From Margaritispora aquatica (lineage: Eukaryota > Ascomycota > Leotiomycetes > Helotiales > Discinellaceae), in the NCBI GenBank assembly GCA_007644065.1, contig VJWN01000002.1, forward strand, positions 134,135 to 198,134: a stretch of 64,000 bases of DNA, read 5' to 3'. This document shows positions 35,338 to 47,114 of the stretch, in pieces. The position numbers and the translations under genes are program-made. Each line of letters opens with the position of its first letter. The stretch's first letter is position 1. The notes beneath the pieces are model-generated. The model worked only from the letters and a program-made list of their open reading frames with translations. It was not told the DNA's origin and did no database searches.

Positions 35338-37253
35338 GGTCTTAGCTGGCAACGCTTCGAGCAAGTACAAGCAGCCCAGGCTCTTTTCTCTTATATCGCA
35401 AGCCACAAAGCTTTATTCACAATGTCAGCAGCATGCTGGCCTTACCAATGATTCACAGATATCATTGAACTTGGGAATTGTGTTCAATGGGAAGCAGATT
35501 CAGACCAATAGCATATAAACAAGAAAAAGACATTGTCATAGACCAATACTGGTGGGTTACATCGGATGTATCACTCCATTGAGCAGCGCCATTCGTGATG
35601 CTTATCCATAAGATGATCAAATCACTCACCGTCCTGTTTAGACCCGGGATTTTGCTAGGCTCATAAAAAATTCAGCACATTCATACTTAAAAGGCAACGC
35701 CACTTGAAGCTCTCTTTTCCGTTCTCCATCGTCACACCCTCCAAAGCTGAAGCATTCACCAATGACAACAAGGAAAATATTCTGCATCTCGATCCACACA
35801 CACGACTAGACAAGCAGCTGGCTCGCTTGATTTTAAAATTGAACTGGTTGCACAATCAACGTCAAGCCAAACACCCGGGTTAATGCTTTTCAGCCAGGTC
35901 GAAATTGCCGAACATGCGTTTGAACAACGTTCTCCAGCCAACGGATGGCTGGAGTCATGTACGCAAGGGGGAAAGAATGAGCATGACAGAGCGCTTTCCA
36001 ATTGCCATGGTGCTACGCTCTCACCACCGAAGCTTGCCCGTTCGGTGAGCCTGTAGAATGGGGACAGCTCTCGGTGTATTCCCAGAGCTGAAGCAACTTT
36101 AGCTTCCATGTCTCCACTGGACAGAGAATGTGACACTGTAGGCTGCTACTGCAGGAACAAATTTTCACCCCATTTTCGTTATTTGTGTTGGGGAACTTGC
36201 AATCAAGACTGGAGACTCGAGACTCAGCTGCCATAAATCAAGCGATGTTATGGTGTTGTCGTAAGCTTCTTCACCACAAATTAGCCGAGGGGGTAAGTCT
36301 GATGTCCACACAACTCTCGGCGTATAATCCATAGTAGTCCTCCCTTACTTTGTGGCATACATTTCTAGTACTAAAACTTGGAAACTTGGAAGACCGGCAA
36401 CTCATTCGCGATGCAATCGGGATTCGCGGGAGTTGGAAATGTAGGTGAGTGGCACCTCCACATGAGCTTTGACACTCCAAGGAGAATTCGCGTCACATGT
36501 ATCTGGACGCGTTGTGCAATCCATAAGATATTTTCAAGGCACTCCAACGCTCTCAAACTGTAGGTTTTAGATGTAGCTCGTGCCTGCATGTGTTTTGCAC
36601 TGCGCCCAAACGCTCAGTAGCTTGCCCTGCCTCGTGGTGTCTCACTCGCAATGTGCTGTGCACATGTAGAAAATGGCGGTGTTCGGCGTATTTTGTCTCG
36701 ATTGGCCTTCGGTGCATTTGATATATCGTAAGCCTAGCTGTCGTAGCACTTAGAGTCGGGAAACGAGAGAGGCACTGTTTGCGATACGGATGTGTGATTG
36801 GGTCTTGTTGAGATGCAAAGTGTGGATGGATGTTGGTGGATGTTTGTGAAGACCTCGATAATTGTTGTGAGCGGGCCAGCATCCGTCTCACACGTGATTA
36901 TCACACGTCCCTCTTGTCACTCTTGCCCCTCAAATTGTAAAGCTTACTTAAAGAACTAGCAGACGACGCAATTTACTCAAAATGACTCTTATTCTTATTG
37001 CATAGCTGTAGGATATCTTGCAGAGTGGAATGTAACGAGGTTGAATGTGGTCTTCCTCATAATGTCACGTGATCTAGATTTTGAACTATCTTACTACCTT
37101 ACCCAGGTGCCTAGGTCTAGATTTTCCAAAAGTAAACCCACATTGTGTGCAGAATCAAGTCAAGAATTGAGAATTGAGACACTGCGAAGATAGTCTTGAA
37201 AATGGTGACCCCAATCGACTTTTAGCTATTTCTTTGACAAGTCATGCATGTTA
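35338..37253. other. Intergenic region upstream of the PKS
   Basis: About 1.9 kb between the PKS start and the 3' end of the second FSH1-type hydrolase, both on the minus strand. It should contain the PKS promoter. No TACGGCCGTA site and no coding frame were found. Confidence 0.5.
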
Positions 37254-38374
37254 CTATCTCCTCCCTATAAAGTCTGCTCTCTCAATAGCCTTAACAACAG
37301 CATCAACTCCCTCTGGCTGACTCGGAACCTCATGGCCGCCTCTATGCCTGATCTCAATAACTTTATCTCTCTCGCACAGCTGCTTCGCAACCTCAGCTAA
37401 CCTCTTCACCGCCGAATTTTCCTCGGCACCGAGTACAAACACAGTTGGTATATCCAAACGCTCATGCGTGTAAACGGGGTGAAAGAACCGAGGAAACTCA
37501 TCCTTCGCATCGACCGAGGCCGAGTAGTTTGGATATGAATTCGTTTCGGCCACTTTGAAGTTGCGGCGTGTATGTAGGAGCGTTTCGATATGTTGTACCT
37601 ACATCATGTAAATAGCTTGTCATGCCACCTGTCTCAATGCCGTGTCAACATACTAGTGCAAGACAAAGCTCCTTCTCCCTCCCATCTAACCTCCCCAAGC
37701 CTGTGAACTTTTCTGGTTCAATCATCGCTCTACCTTGGGCATCCAACAATCCATCTAGGATTCTATTAATATCCGTTTGGTCGAGCTTATCCAGAAAGCT
37801 CCTTAACTCCCTCCTCTTGTACCCCCGCTCAGGTGAGATAATGATGCCAGGGGTGAAAAATACGGCAAAGCGAAATGGGGTCGGCTTTTCTGGACGAACG
37901 ATTTGCTGTTGAACGAGGTACGAAAGAGCCAGACTCGCGCCCTGGCTATTAGCAAGCACAGCGTCGAAGATCTGTCCGTCCTCTTCATCCGCTGCGAGTA
38001 AGTCGTCGATCAGCTCATGTGCAGATGCAACTTGTTCTGCGTTGCATCCATCGTACCAGCCGAGAGTGCTACCACCGAACACGCCGGCGAGTTCTATATG
38101 CAAGATATATCAGTAGGAAGTATTATTCTTAGAAAAAGTGGCATAAGATATGTAACATTCGTGTATGTGCCTGTATGTAAGTGCATATAACCGTATGCGA
38201 GTGCATGAAGGAGGATAAATAATACAAACATTACCTACCTGTTCTGGTCACCTTGATTTCGCCATCAAGGTACACGTACTCATGGTGATCACCAAGTGCT
38301 CTTGCAATGTTTGCAAACTGCTGCTCAAAAATCTCACTGCTAGTGCCATAACCATGCAGACAAAGAAATCTCAT
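37254..38374 (-). CDS. FSH1-family serine hydrolase, copy 2, with atypical triad surroundings
   Basis: Second alpha/beta hydrolase of the FSH1/DUF341 family, 306 residues, longer than copy 1 (216). Exons: 38374-38239, 38093-37654, 37598-37254, in phase. Visible motifs: MRFLCLHGYGTSSEIF at the start, a nucleophile elbow LANSQGASLALSY with Ser95 (the usual GFSQG has become ANSQG), VLGAEENSAVK where the family normally carries the catalytic Asp as G-x-x-D (here Glu), and HRGGHEVPSQ with the catalytic His. An insertion of about 90 residues after the elbow (including IISPERGYKRRELRSF) accounts for much of the extra length and may be a lid. It lies 1.9 kb upstream of the PKS in the same orientation. 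It may be the releasing hydrolase, a tailoring acyl hydrolase, or a divergent non-catalytic copy. Confidence 0.82.
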
Positions 38375-40559
38375 TTTCACGAAGTTGAGGGGGCATGAAC
38401 ATATGCAAGCGAAATCCAATCACGAACAAGACCGACAAACTCGGCAAAGAGAAATCGTCGTTGGTATAGGGTAGCCGCTGAGTGACGTTCGAATGAGTGC
38501 AGCCCATTCAGACTTCCGGGAGGGAGGGATAATCCGCTCCCTCCCGAGAACACGCAGACACACTTGATTCAAGTCTAGTGTGTCATGCCACTCGACTATG
38601 ATTCAATGGAAACAAAACCTTGATTCAGGGCTCAATCTGCTCACTCCAATTCCTTATGATACCCGCCGATCTGGTGAACATATGAAGCTCAATATGCCGA
38701 CCCATTGTTAATTCCTCAACCACTGCAGGAAATACCAAAAGAGGGCAAAACAGCGATCAATGTCAACCGATGTACTTTTGACTTCGCCTCGAATGTTGGA
38801 TGCGGCTTCTTCCGCACATGCATCCGGTAACAAGTCCGAGTGAATATTGGACGAACCTCCCACATCCCAAAGCTTCAACTGGTGGCGTACACAGCTGAAT
38901 GGCTGAAGTTCTCAATCCAACCATTAATCCGTCGCTACTGGCGCTCGGTATTAGAGACTTTGAGGGTACTTGCGCTCGTGATTCATCATCAGAGGGGCTA
39001 AGATGCTGTCTTAGTGTAAGTCATCCCGAGAAAGACAGCCTGTCAAAAGGGATCCTCCCGTCTTTAGAGATAGCGGTGATCATCGACCCCTGCACGAGCT
39101 AGCAGTTGGGACATCTCCAAAGATCGTCTTATTTCTCGGGGCCGGCCACATTGGGATGCCCGGTATCTGACGTCGATATCTTTACATGAGCTTCAAAAGA
39201 AGTTGTGGGGGTGAGGCGTGTCGCCCCTCATGTTGCAATCAACGTTGTTGGAAAGGTGCCAGTAGCGATTCGCAAGAAGATTGCAATTGAATGCAGGACC
39301 CAACAATCAGCAACCGCTCAATGTATTGTCGAGTTCTTGGAGTGTGGTGCATAGATGAGAATTCGAGAAGTTCTTTGGTCCAAGCCTACACTATCCCGTC
39401 GAGAGTGCATGGTGCATATGCACCTAGGGAACTGCCAACACAACCTTGCATAGTACCATTCTAGTCGATCGATTGCGGTCCAAGTTGCAGGATTGGGAAT
39501 AGCAGACTATCCACGCGGCGAGGGATTGTAATATAAGAATAAATGAACAGGGCAGAGTGTTCAGGGTGTTTTCCGATATCGAAAGTACGAAGTGGTTCGT
39601 ACAATCCGATGCGTATACGCCTTTGTGGGTCTCTTGTTGGATGCGAAGATTCTTGGTGTGACAATTCCGGATACTCGCTGAAGGATCCACAGCTCATGTT
39701 TACCACGTTGCTCTTTATTGTCTCAGCGCCATGGCTGCAAGAATGGTTCTCGAGAGACTGACATAACACGTCAGAAGTTTCCCTCGCCCGGGGACAGTCA
39801 AGCCACTTCCGCCTTCCCTTCCGCTGAAGAACGTGTTCTGTTTTCTAGAGGCTGAGACCTGTCAAGCTCCAGACCATGGTCGTAGCATCTCTCATTATCA
39901 GTGGTTTCAGGGCATCGAGCCATCATAGAATTGAGGGGAACTGATACTTAACAGAAAGAAAAGTAGAGCCATGACAGCCGAGATCCAATTGAAGGCATCA
40001 GAGACGAAAAAATGAGACAAGCTTGGTGACTGAGACATTTTGTGGATCGCAAGTGAAAGACGTGCTTGCCTGCACAAGGGCACCACTAACTGGGACACTT
40101 ATTCCTTGTACGCATGCTCGAAACTAGCTCAATGCGACTTGCTCTGTAGCTTAGCCAAATCAAGTTGTTCCCGAGTCCTCGAAGAAGGCTGGCTACCAGT
40201 TGCAAAGGACAAAACGGAAATGATACCGTTTCCCAGCCCGAGAACCCAACCCGACAGGAAGGATAAGATGTCCTCACAAGCATGACTGCCTAGCCAATTG
40301 AATTGCATAATAGCGTAGATTGGTCTTCATACCCTACCTAGTGCATGTAGAGAATAGGCAAGTCCGGCGGTACCAGGCCGGCTCGAGAGGGCCCATTTGT
40401 TGGGTATCTTGCCATGATCTGAGGTAGTAACACCAATTCGACGTGAATCTGATCCGTTTGGTCACATTCTCACAAGCAGACATCAAGCAATCATTGTCTG
40501 TGACTTTAACAACAGAAGGAACTCGAAGTACATAAACCAATTGACGAATTTCTCCGACC
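38375..40559. other. Intergenic region between hydrolase 2 and the regulator
   Basis: About 2.2 kb between divergently oriented start codons, holding the promoters of the second hydrolase and of the Zn2Cys6 gene. No supported coding frame or repeat was seen. Confidence 0.5.
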
Positions 40560-41573
40560 ATGTCAACAATCTCGCCCAGAGTCAGAGACGCCTGCGAAAC
40601 ATGCCATAAACGCAAAATCCGTTGCTTACTGGAGCCAGGAAGTACAGCCTGCCAAAGCTGTTCGATAAGTGGTAGCTCATGTCTTTTCGCTCCACGAGCC
40701 AAAGCAGGACGACCGAGGAGAGCAGGCTCCCATACACAACAGCGAAGGAAGTTGTCATGGACTCAAATGCGAGAGAAGACCTCAATCACACACGATGGTG
40801 CTGGACACCATCGCTCAAACTCCGACTCGCTTGTCATGGTCGCAACAGATGAGATGCACTACAACGCGGTGCTGCCTTTCGACCACTATTGGGACCCTGA
40901 GAAGATGGTTGACATGCACGAATTGCGAGGCAGCGACTTCCTCACTGAGGAGCAAAAAGCAAGACATCCGCAGCAAACGGTTTCGCAAGCTCCAATCGCA
41001 ATCGATGTCCACGAAATCGCACAACAACAGCAGCAGCATCAGCAACAAGACGTAACTACAAAACAAGACTCAATAATTGGGATCCTCACACCCTCACGCT
41101 CATCAACGCCGCCATTCTTCGAGAATTTTACCACCACTGACGAATCACTCGATTTCGACGCTTCCTTGAAACTCTGCGGTGACTTGGATCGCTCGTACCG
41201 CAGTCTGCGCGACAACCAGACATCTCCACAAGACGTCGAGGAAATCATAAGGATGATGGAATATGCGTGCGCAACTGCTCGAGCAGCTGCCTTCTCGGCA
41301 TCAGCAGAGAAGGCTTCAACTGCACTGATTCTGGCGAGTATGTACAAGGTCTTCGATATCTGCGAAACCTTAGTACGGCAGTGTATAAACGAGGGGGCAA
41401 ACCCAGATTCGATGGAAAGACTGTTCCGTATGAAGAGAATGGATCTTGCTCTCTTTCAAGCGTATATGTTTCTGAATCATATGGGACAAGCAAATGCTAT
41501 GAAGAAGGTTTCGGAGCTACATGCCTGGATGGACTCCGTGCTTCAGCAGCAACAGTATCAGATGATTTGGTGA
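40560..41573 (+). CDS. Zn2Cys6 binuclear cluster transcription factor
   Basis: Probable pathway-specific regulator, single exon, 337 residues. The DNA-binding domain is at the very N-terminus with cysteines at 12, 15, 22, 31, 34 and 41 (CX2CX6CX8CX2CX6C; CETCHKRKIRC is the first half), followed by a basic linker (RAKAGRPRRAGSHTQQRRK). The middle is Gln-rich (AQQQQQHQQQ) and disordered. The C-terminal half (about residues 225-325) is helical and alanine-rich and resembles the AflR-type regulatory region of small cluster regulators rather than the large fungal_trans domain. Such proteins bind CGG half-sites, and a TACGGCCGTA palindrome occurs 568 bp beyond its stop codon and twice more inside the cluster. 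It defines the probable right edge of the cluster. Confidence 0.88.
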   Translation: MSTISPRVRDACETCHKRKIRCLLEPGSTACQSCSISGSSCLFAPRAKAGRPRRAGSHTQQRRKLSWTQMREKTSITHDGAGHHRSNSDSLVMVATDEMHYNAVLPFDHYWDPEKMVDMHELRGSDFLTEEQKARHPQQTVSQAPIAIDVHEIAQQQQQHQQQDVTTKQDSIIGILTPSRSSTPPFFENFTTTDESLDFDASLKLCGDLDRSYRSLRDNQTSPQDVEEIIRMMEYACATARAAAFSASAEKASTALILASMYKVFDICETLVRQCINEGANPDSMERLFRMKRMDLALFQAYMFLNHMGQANAMKKVSELHAWMDSVLQQQQYQMIW

Positions 41574-44095
41574 TGTGGTGATGCGATAATGTGATGATTA
41601 TGGGTGGCTGGAAATATGATGAGAGACTTAAATGAATGTTATGACTGACGATGCCATGAATTATGTCGCATTCCACTGTTGATGTTTTGTCTGGGATTTG
41701 AGGGGGTCGTCAGGGAGATTTGGGCAACAAAACATGAACTCGTGCCGGGTCTTAGCTGTTGCATCCTAGAGCCAGTATTTGGCCATAGGATCATCGAATG
41801 GATGGTTTCATAAAGATTTTCGTCAACGAAGTTCTTTCGATGGTTGTTTGTTGTTGTTGAGAGTTTCTGTCATAAGGTTCCACCTTGAAACCAAGCTAGT
41901 AAATGGTAGCTCCCCTCCTCTCGTTAGTCGCACCCCTTTTCATTCGGCAAATCCGCCCCACTTCCACATCCACCACTTCTCCCTTGGGGGGAGAACCTCA
42001 TATTTGACTCTCTGCACCCGTGAATCCAAGTATCTGTTGCACTTCGCAATTGTTACGTCCGTAGATATAAAGGAGAGATCGGCGGAGAATTTACATGTTT
42101 CCAACCAATATCTGACCAAGTTATGTATGCATGGTGCGAATACGGCCGTAGACGAACCCATGAATAGACCAGTCGTGTCGTATTTCGGAGCATTTGAAGT
42201 AACGGTTGTGGGGTCCATGTATGCAAGTAATCATCAAGGGAGATATGGTTGGCAAATAATATTGTCGTGTATGGTTAGAGAATCTCCGATTCTTACTCAG
42301 ATATCACGAAATGCATGATTTGCTTCAAATTGACGAGGATCGAGCTCCTGTAACATACTTTATCCCTATGCAGCACTCGCGAAGTGTTCAGCAAGCAATC
42401 CTTCTCGGCCCATTTTCGCCAACAGATCTCTTCTTGAAGGCATGCACTTTTAAAGTAGAGGTGCAGTTTCCTGTTGACGACAACAGTGACTGAAATACAC
42501 CGAACGACCACGTTCTGTACCCTTCATAGAAGAGTGCAAATAACGAAGGAAAAAACTATCATGATATTGAATGTCAACTTAGTTTTGGCAGTAGGAGTCA
42601 ATGAAAGATTCCAAGACCAAGATAGTACCAGGCATGGTACCAGAGTAAATTTCAACCAAGAGATACCAAGCCTTTTGCGACTAGAACCTCTCTAGATCAT
42701 CTCTTGAACAAGCTCTTCGCATTCATAAGTGTCGGTAATACCTACTTGGAAACTCTGTCATCACTTTGCCGAAGTCTTTAACGTACTTTGAAACTTGCGC
42801 ATTCATGAAATCATGATCACGAATTTCGACAGTCAGTGATTCCGCGAAGATGACACCTGAACACCTCAACACCCCACCAACCAAAATACACACACCCCTT
42901 GAATCCAAGCTTATCTAAGAACTCAATCATCAAGATGCAGCAATGAAATATTTTAAACAATATCACCTTCATTTTCTAGACGGAGGCTTGAAAAATGATC
43001 CGGAACACTCAGTGCTGGTAATTAATTGCAAGCATTTTTAAAAGTGAAATTAATCAAAAGGCGGCAATGAGCTAAGCTTATAGAGCATATCTACCTAGCA
43101 CTAGAGTTAAACTTCAAGCATCAAATGTTCCCCTAGTATGACCTCCACCTTCATACATGCGATGTTGAAGCAATTGCACGACTACTCCTTCTGCAGACTG
43201 ACATCCGCTGACCTAGTGACTTCGGCATAGCCTACCTACCTACCTACACACAGCTCGTGTAAAACCAAAGGATATGACTCCTCCGGGAACCTTAGGTTAG
43301 AACGCATGTGCTAAATTACATTATACCTGCTTGAATAGGTAAGCATTTCAGGGCAGCAAAACAGCTCATTTACCATGAACTCGCTTAGCTGGTTCCTGTC
43401 GCCGACTTAGTATGCATCATACCCAAGGACTACCTTAACTTTTTGAAGTATGAGGAAATGGAACAGCTGTTGGTTTCAGTCATCCTGATTTAACCTAGTT
43501 ATCTGTATTTAATTAAAGAAGAGTTTAGAGAATCTAAACTTAAAACTAAGACTACTTACCTAGTAGGGAAACGAGGAGATATGACCGTGGTATCAACGTT
43601 GATGCGTTTGAATGCGTCACTTGAGTTATAACAATTTCATAGCAAACACAACAGCACGCAAACTTCAACTTCGTTGCCGCAATTCAGAGTGAGGAAACGC
43701 CGCGGTTTTAGAAGCTAAGATACCTATATCTGTCCACGAACATTTAATTGATATGCTGTGGCCAAAGCCAAAGCCTATCCTATCAATATCGCTAACTTAG
43801 AAACCGCCGCACACAAGAAACGCATCGACTCGTGCCATTTAATTATTATCCGTCAAACCCTTTGTAAGACAGCGAAAGTTCTATCATGACCATAAAACCC
43901 AAAGTTTCCCAGAGAGGTGAACACTGCAACCTTTCAACGCCATATCCGTAAAGCACCAACTCCACGCTAGGAACAACCTAACTTCATATACTTTCGATGA
44001 CAATGTAAACAAGTTGACCCCCATCGTAACATCTAATGTGACAGTAACATCTGCTTCCTGATATTCTCCGCCGCAGCAAGCTCAAATTGATTTGG
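41574..44095. other. Intergenic region, no gene recognised
   Basis: About 2.5 kb of AT-rich sequence with a short CTAC run near 43230. It includes the TACGGCCGTA copy at 42141-42150. An open frame at 41779-42318 has no recognisable content. The boundary between the cluster and the conserved genes probably lies here. Confidence 0.5.
42141..42150. promoter_or_regulatory. TACGGCCGTA palindrome, third copy
   Basis: Third perfect copy of the 10-bp palindrome, downstream of the Zn2Cys6 gene. It has no adjacent start codon within about 1.5 kb, which weakens the operator reading for this copy. It could still act on the regulator gene from its 3' side. Confidence 0.25.
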
Positions 44096-46098
44096 TCACT
44101 TTGCATCGCCTCGATATCTGATGGGATCTTGGCCCTTATTTCTAGCGAGTGTGAATCGATAATGGCAGGTTTCGACATCAAGCACCTCTTTAGCCGTAAT
44201 GGTGTATAAACCATCGTATCGGTATCCACGGGCGGGAGCAAAAACGGATCTGGAGTTGGTACCCCTTAAGACTCGCAATGGTCCCTTATTGGCGAAAGTG
44301 AGCTCGAGCAATCTGACGCCCCTGCTTGGTATAGAATTCGCACCAAGAGTGCCAGCGTACCGAACGATCTATCGAGCATTAGCTTTACATACTAAAGTAG
44401 AAATAGTCAATGTTTACCTCGCCGTTGTCCTCATCCTCGTATTTGCTAGAATTGATGACAATCGCAATAGCACCTGCTTCGTTCGTACCCGATATTCCAG
44501 CCTCTTTCTCGCCATGGGCACCATCACGCCTGGCGCTGATTCTGGACTCCCACCAGTCTCCATTAAAAAGACCGTTGGCTCCAACAGTACTTGCAGACTT
44601 TCTAAAGCGGTAGGAATTGTCTAAAGACCTGTCGGTATGCCTTCTGCCATTGTCAAGAATAGACCGGTTAAATATCACGCCACGCAGGAGTGATCCATCG
44701 ATGTCACCAGTTGCTAGCCTTGAGAAGAGAGATTCTGCATCTGAGCGCAGGTCCCAAGGGAAAGCTTCCTTTTCAGGTGCTTGGAAGACTTCCCTCAAAC
44801 CGCCCTTATCTAGGATCCCGGACTGGTTGATGTGGTCCTCGTTGGAAAATGCGCAGAGAGCAGCCTTCTGGACTTGCATCCTGAGCATTGATATTGTCTT
44901 TTTGGAATCCTCTCCTGTGGCCTGTTGTTTAAAGATAGATTGGATGAGGGAGCATATCGCCGATAGCTCGGAGGAGGCAGGCAGCTGTAGGGCACTTGTG
45001 CTGAGTACACTTCTTGAGAGTCGCAGTGGTTTTTGATGTGCAGCAGCCGAAGTAGCTGTGCTCGCAGCACGTGTAACCCTTTCAGTGAGTTGCTTCATAG
45101 GCAGTTTGTTGCTGAGAGATACTTTGTGTGTCTTATTTTTCGCATCAAGGTAGATTTTCTTGGTGCCATCAGCATTGTAGCTTATACGCAGATGTGAAGC
45201 CCTATGGTCTGATCCTTCATCTACATCTTACATTAGTGTCAAAGGTTTGTCTGTGATATATTATTACAGACTTACCGGTGCGCTTTCTCTTGCTTGCTGC
45301 CTTGAGACCTTGCAAATTGAAGGCTACTGGCTTTTGAGAAGCCGGAGGTGGAGTTGGAGAAAGCTGCTGGTTCGTACCATTACCTTCTTCCTTTTGAGAC
45401 TTCTGGATAGGCAGACGCTTTGTATGATCCATTCTAAACACTTGAGTGTTCTTGGATGACCTTTGATGTCGATTTTGAACCTTACCATCACCAATAGTCT
45501 TCTTCAAAGCTGGAACTCGATTGGGTGACTTTTTGGCTGCATCGAACACTGCTTCGGTATAAATCGAAGAATCATTCGACCTAGGTGTGTCCGGTGTGCC
45601 TGATAGTTGCGGCAAATTCTCAAATGGGTCCGAAAAGCCGCTTGTAGCTTCAAAAGTGGTATCAAAAACCACATAGTCGGGACCTGGCTCGGTCTTGAAA
45701 ATCGGCAAGACCAAGAAGCCTCTCGGGATCTGCCTATCATTTGTATCAGCTCGCTCATCTTCTGGAGATGGATCCTTTGTCTTAAACACCGGAACTTGTA
45801 GCACGAACGATCCTCTCCGAGTAACTGTCGTACGCAGATCAACATCCTCAGCCTCCCGAGAAACGTCTGTAGCTAGATGTTGATCAAGGGCAAGGGTCGC
45901 TGAGTTCAGAGCAGCGCTGGTCGAGATAGCAGTATCATTATTGTTTGCATCTGTGCCGTTGAAGAAGGATGCAAACCGTCTATTAGTCTCTTCTTTGTGA
46001 GACTTCTCCTCCTTAACTTTCCCAACGCTGGTATTTGCTCTCTCGGTATTGGATTTTGTCAAGCTTGCACGTGGCTGATGCTGCTGCTTCTCCTCCAT
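44096..46098 (-). CDS. SRA-YDG domain protein
   Basis: Nuclear protein with a C-terminal SET-and-RING-associated (SRA/YDG) domain, a fold that reads methylated or hemimethylated cytosine. Exons: 46098-45276, 45220-44418, 44368-44096, in phase, 632 residues. The SRA domain covers about residues 485-632. Visible blocks: NGDWWESRISARRDGAHG, then AIVINSSKYEDEDNGEIV across the last splice junction, then PLRVLRG and the signature ARGYRYDGLY near the C-terminus. The first two thirds are Ser/Thr- and Lys-rich and look disordered, with basic patches (KAASKRKRTG) that could be nuclear localisation signals. No SET, RING or PHD domain is visible, so this is a stand-alone fungal SRA protein. Partner and target are unknown; it implies that the organism may use cytosine methylation. 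Confidence 0.85.
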
Positions 46099-47114
46099 TT
46101 CTAACGTTCATAAATGCATTTGTTGAGCTTCGAATCGGCCAGGAAATCGGATCGGCCAAAAAAAGCTCTGCAACAGATAGAACGTACAGATCTAAATAAA
46201 TCAAATGAGTAAGTTGGTTTAGACCGAAAAACCTAGCACAGATACGTACCAAGAAGGCGTTTGCGACTCAAGCCTAGCAAGATCGGGGATGCTTGTGCTT
46301 AAGATCAAAATCAATTGAAGAAGAATGTGCGCAACTATTTTGTTGCTGAATGCACAGCAGAAGATGGTCTAGACGAGCGGTAGATACAATTCGCAACCTG
46401 GGATATATGTGAACGCATGAAGTAGAGCTTGAGCAAAAGCGTGTTGAGTTGACTCATGAAATGAAGTGAAGAGTTGTTGGAGAAAGAAGATCTTGGGAGA
46501 TCGGAAATTCTTGGTGTTGTTGTTGTAATGTAGAGGTGGAGGGAGAGAATGGAGCAAGGCCCATGAACTACCTCGATATCCGAGCTCGAGATTCAGGCGA
46601 GGAGCAATATTAGAAACGAGGGAAGGTGCGAAGGCTGGTTGCTCTTACTCTTGCAATCTCAAGTCGTCCTGCCGTTTGTAAAGAAATTTTGTTTGTCGAT
46701 TTTCGTCATGCTTGAAGTCGTTTAGCTAAGGCACAGTTTTTAGAGGGATAAATATTATATAACTAGCTCCTATTAGGATCTCCATATTTGAGACGGTTAT
46801 CAAAAAGAGGAATATGGCGTATTAGTAAGGGAAACTCAATCACCTCATTTACCTACCAACATACCAACTCATGGGTAGGAATAACGATGCTCCAACCAGA
46901 ATTTTGGATTTGGCCGACCTTACCCATCCACTTTCCTGATTCACAATATCACTCCAGTCACCTATAAAGTAGACATTTTGTGCAAATTTCATTTCCATTG
47001 CGTCCTTATGCATGTGCCATTTATCGTCCGGCTCTGAGAGCAGAGGCTAAAAACAATCCTTATGCACTGCTCCATGTATGAAATCCACCCAAAACCCAAA
47101 CCACACAAGTCCGC
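46099..47114. other. Intergenic region, nothing recognised
   Basis: About 1 kb upstream of the SRA gene (its promoter and leader) and downstream of the eL20 gene. No other feature was seen. Confidence 0.5.

Noticed and set aside
35338..35406. In-frame upstream extension of the PKS N-terminus
   Set aside because: There is no ATG in the extension (it would start at GTG), and the KS already has its usual N-terminal length from 35337.
41779..42318. 179-codon plus-strand open frame downstream of the regulator
   Set aside because: No recognisable family or splice structure; composition looks like random AT-rich DNA.
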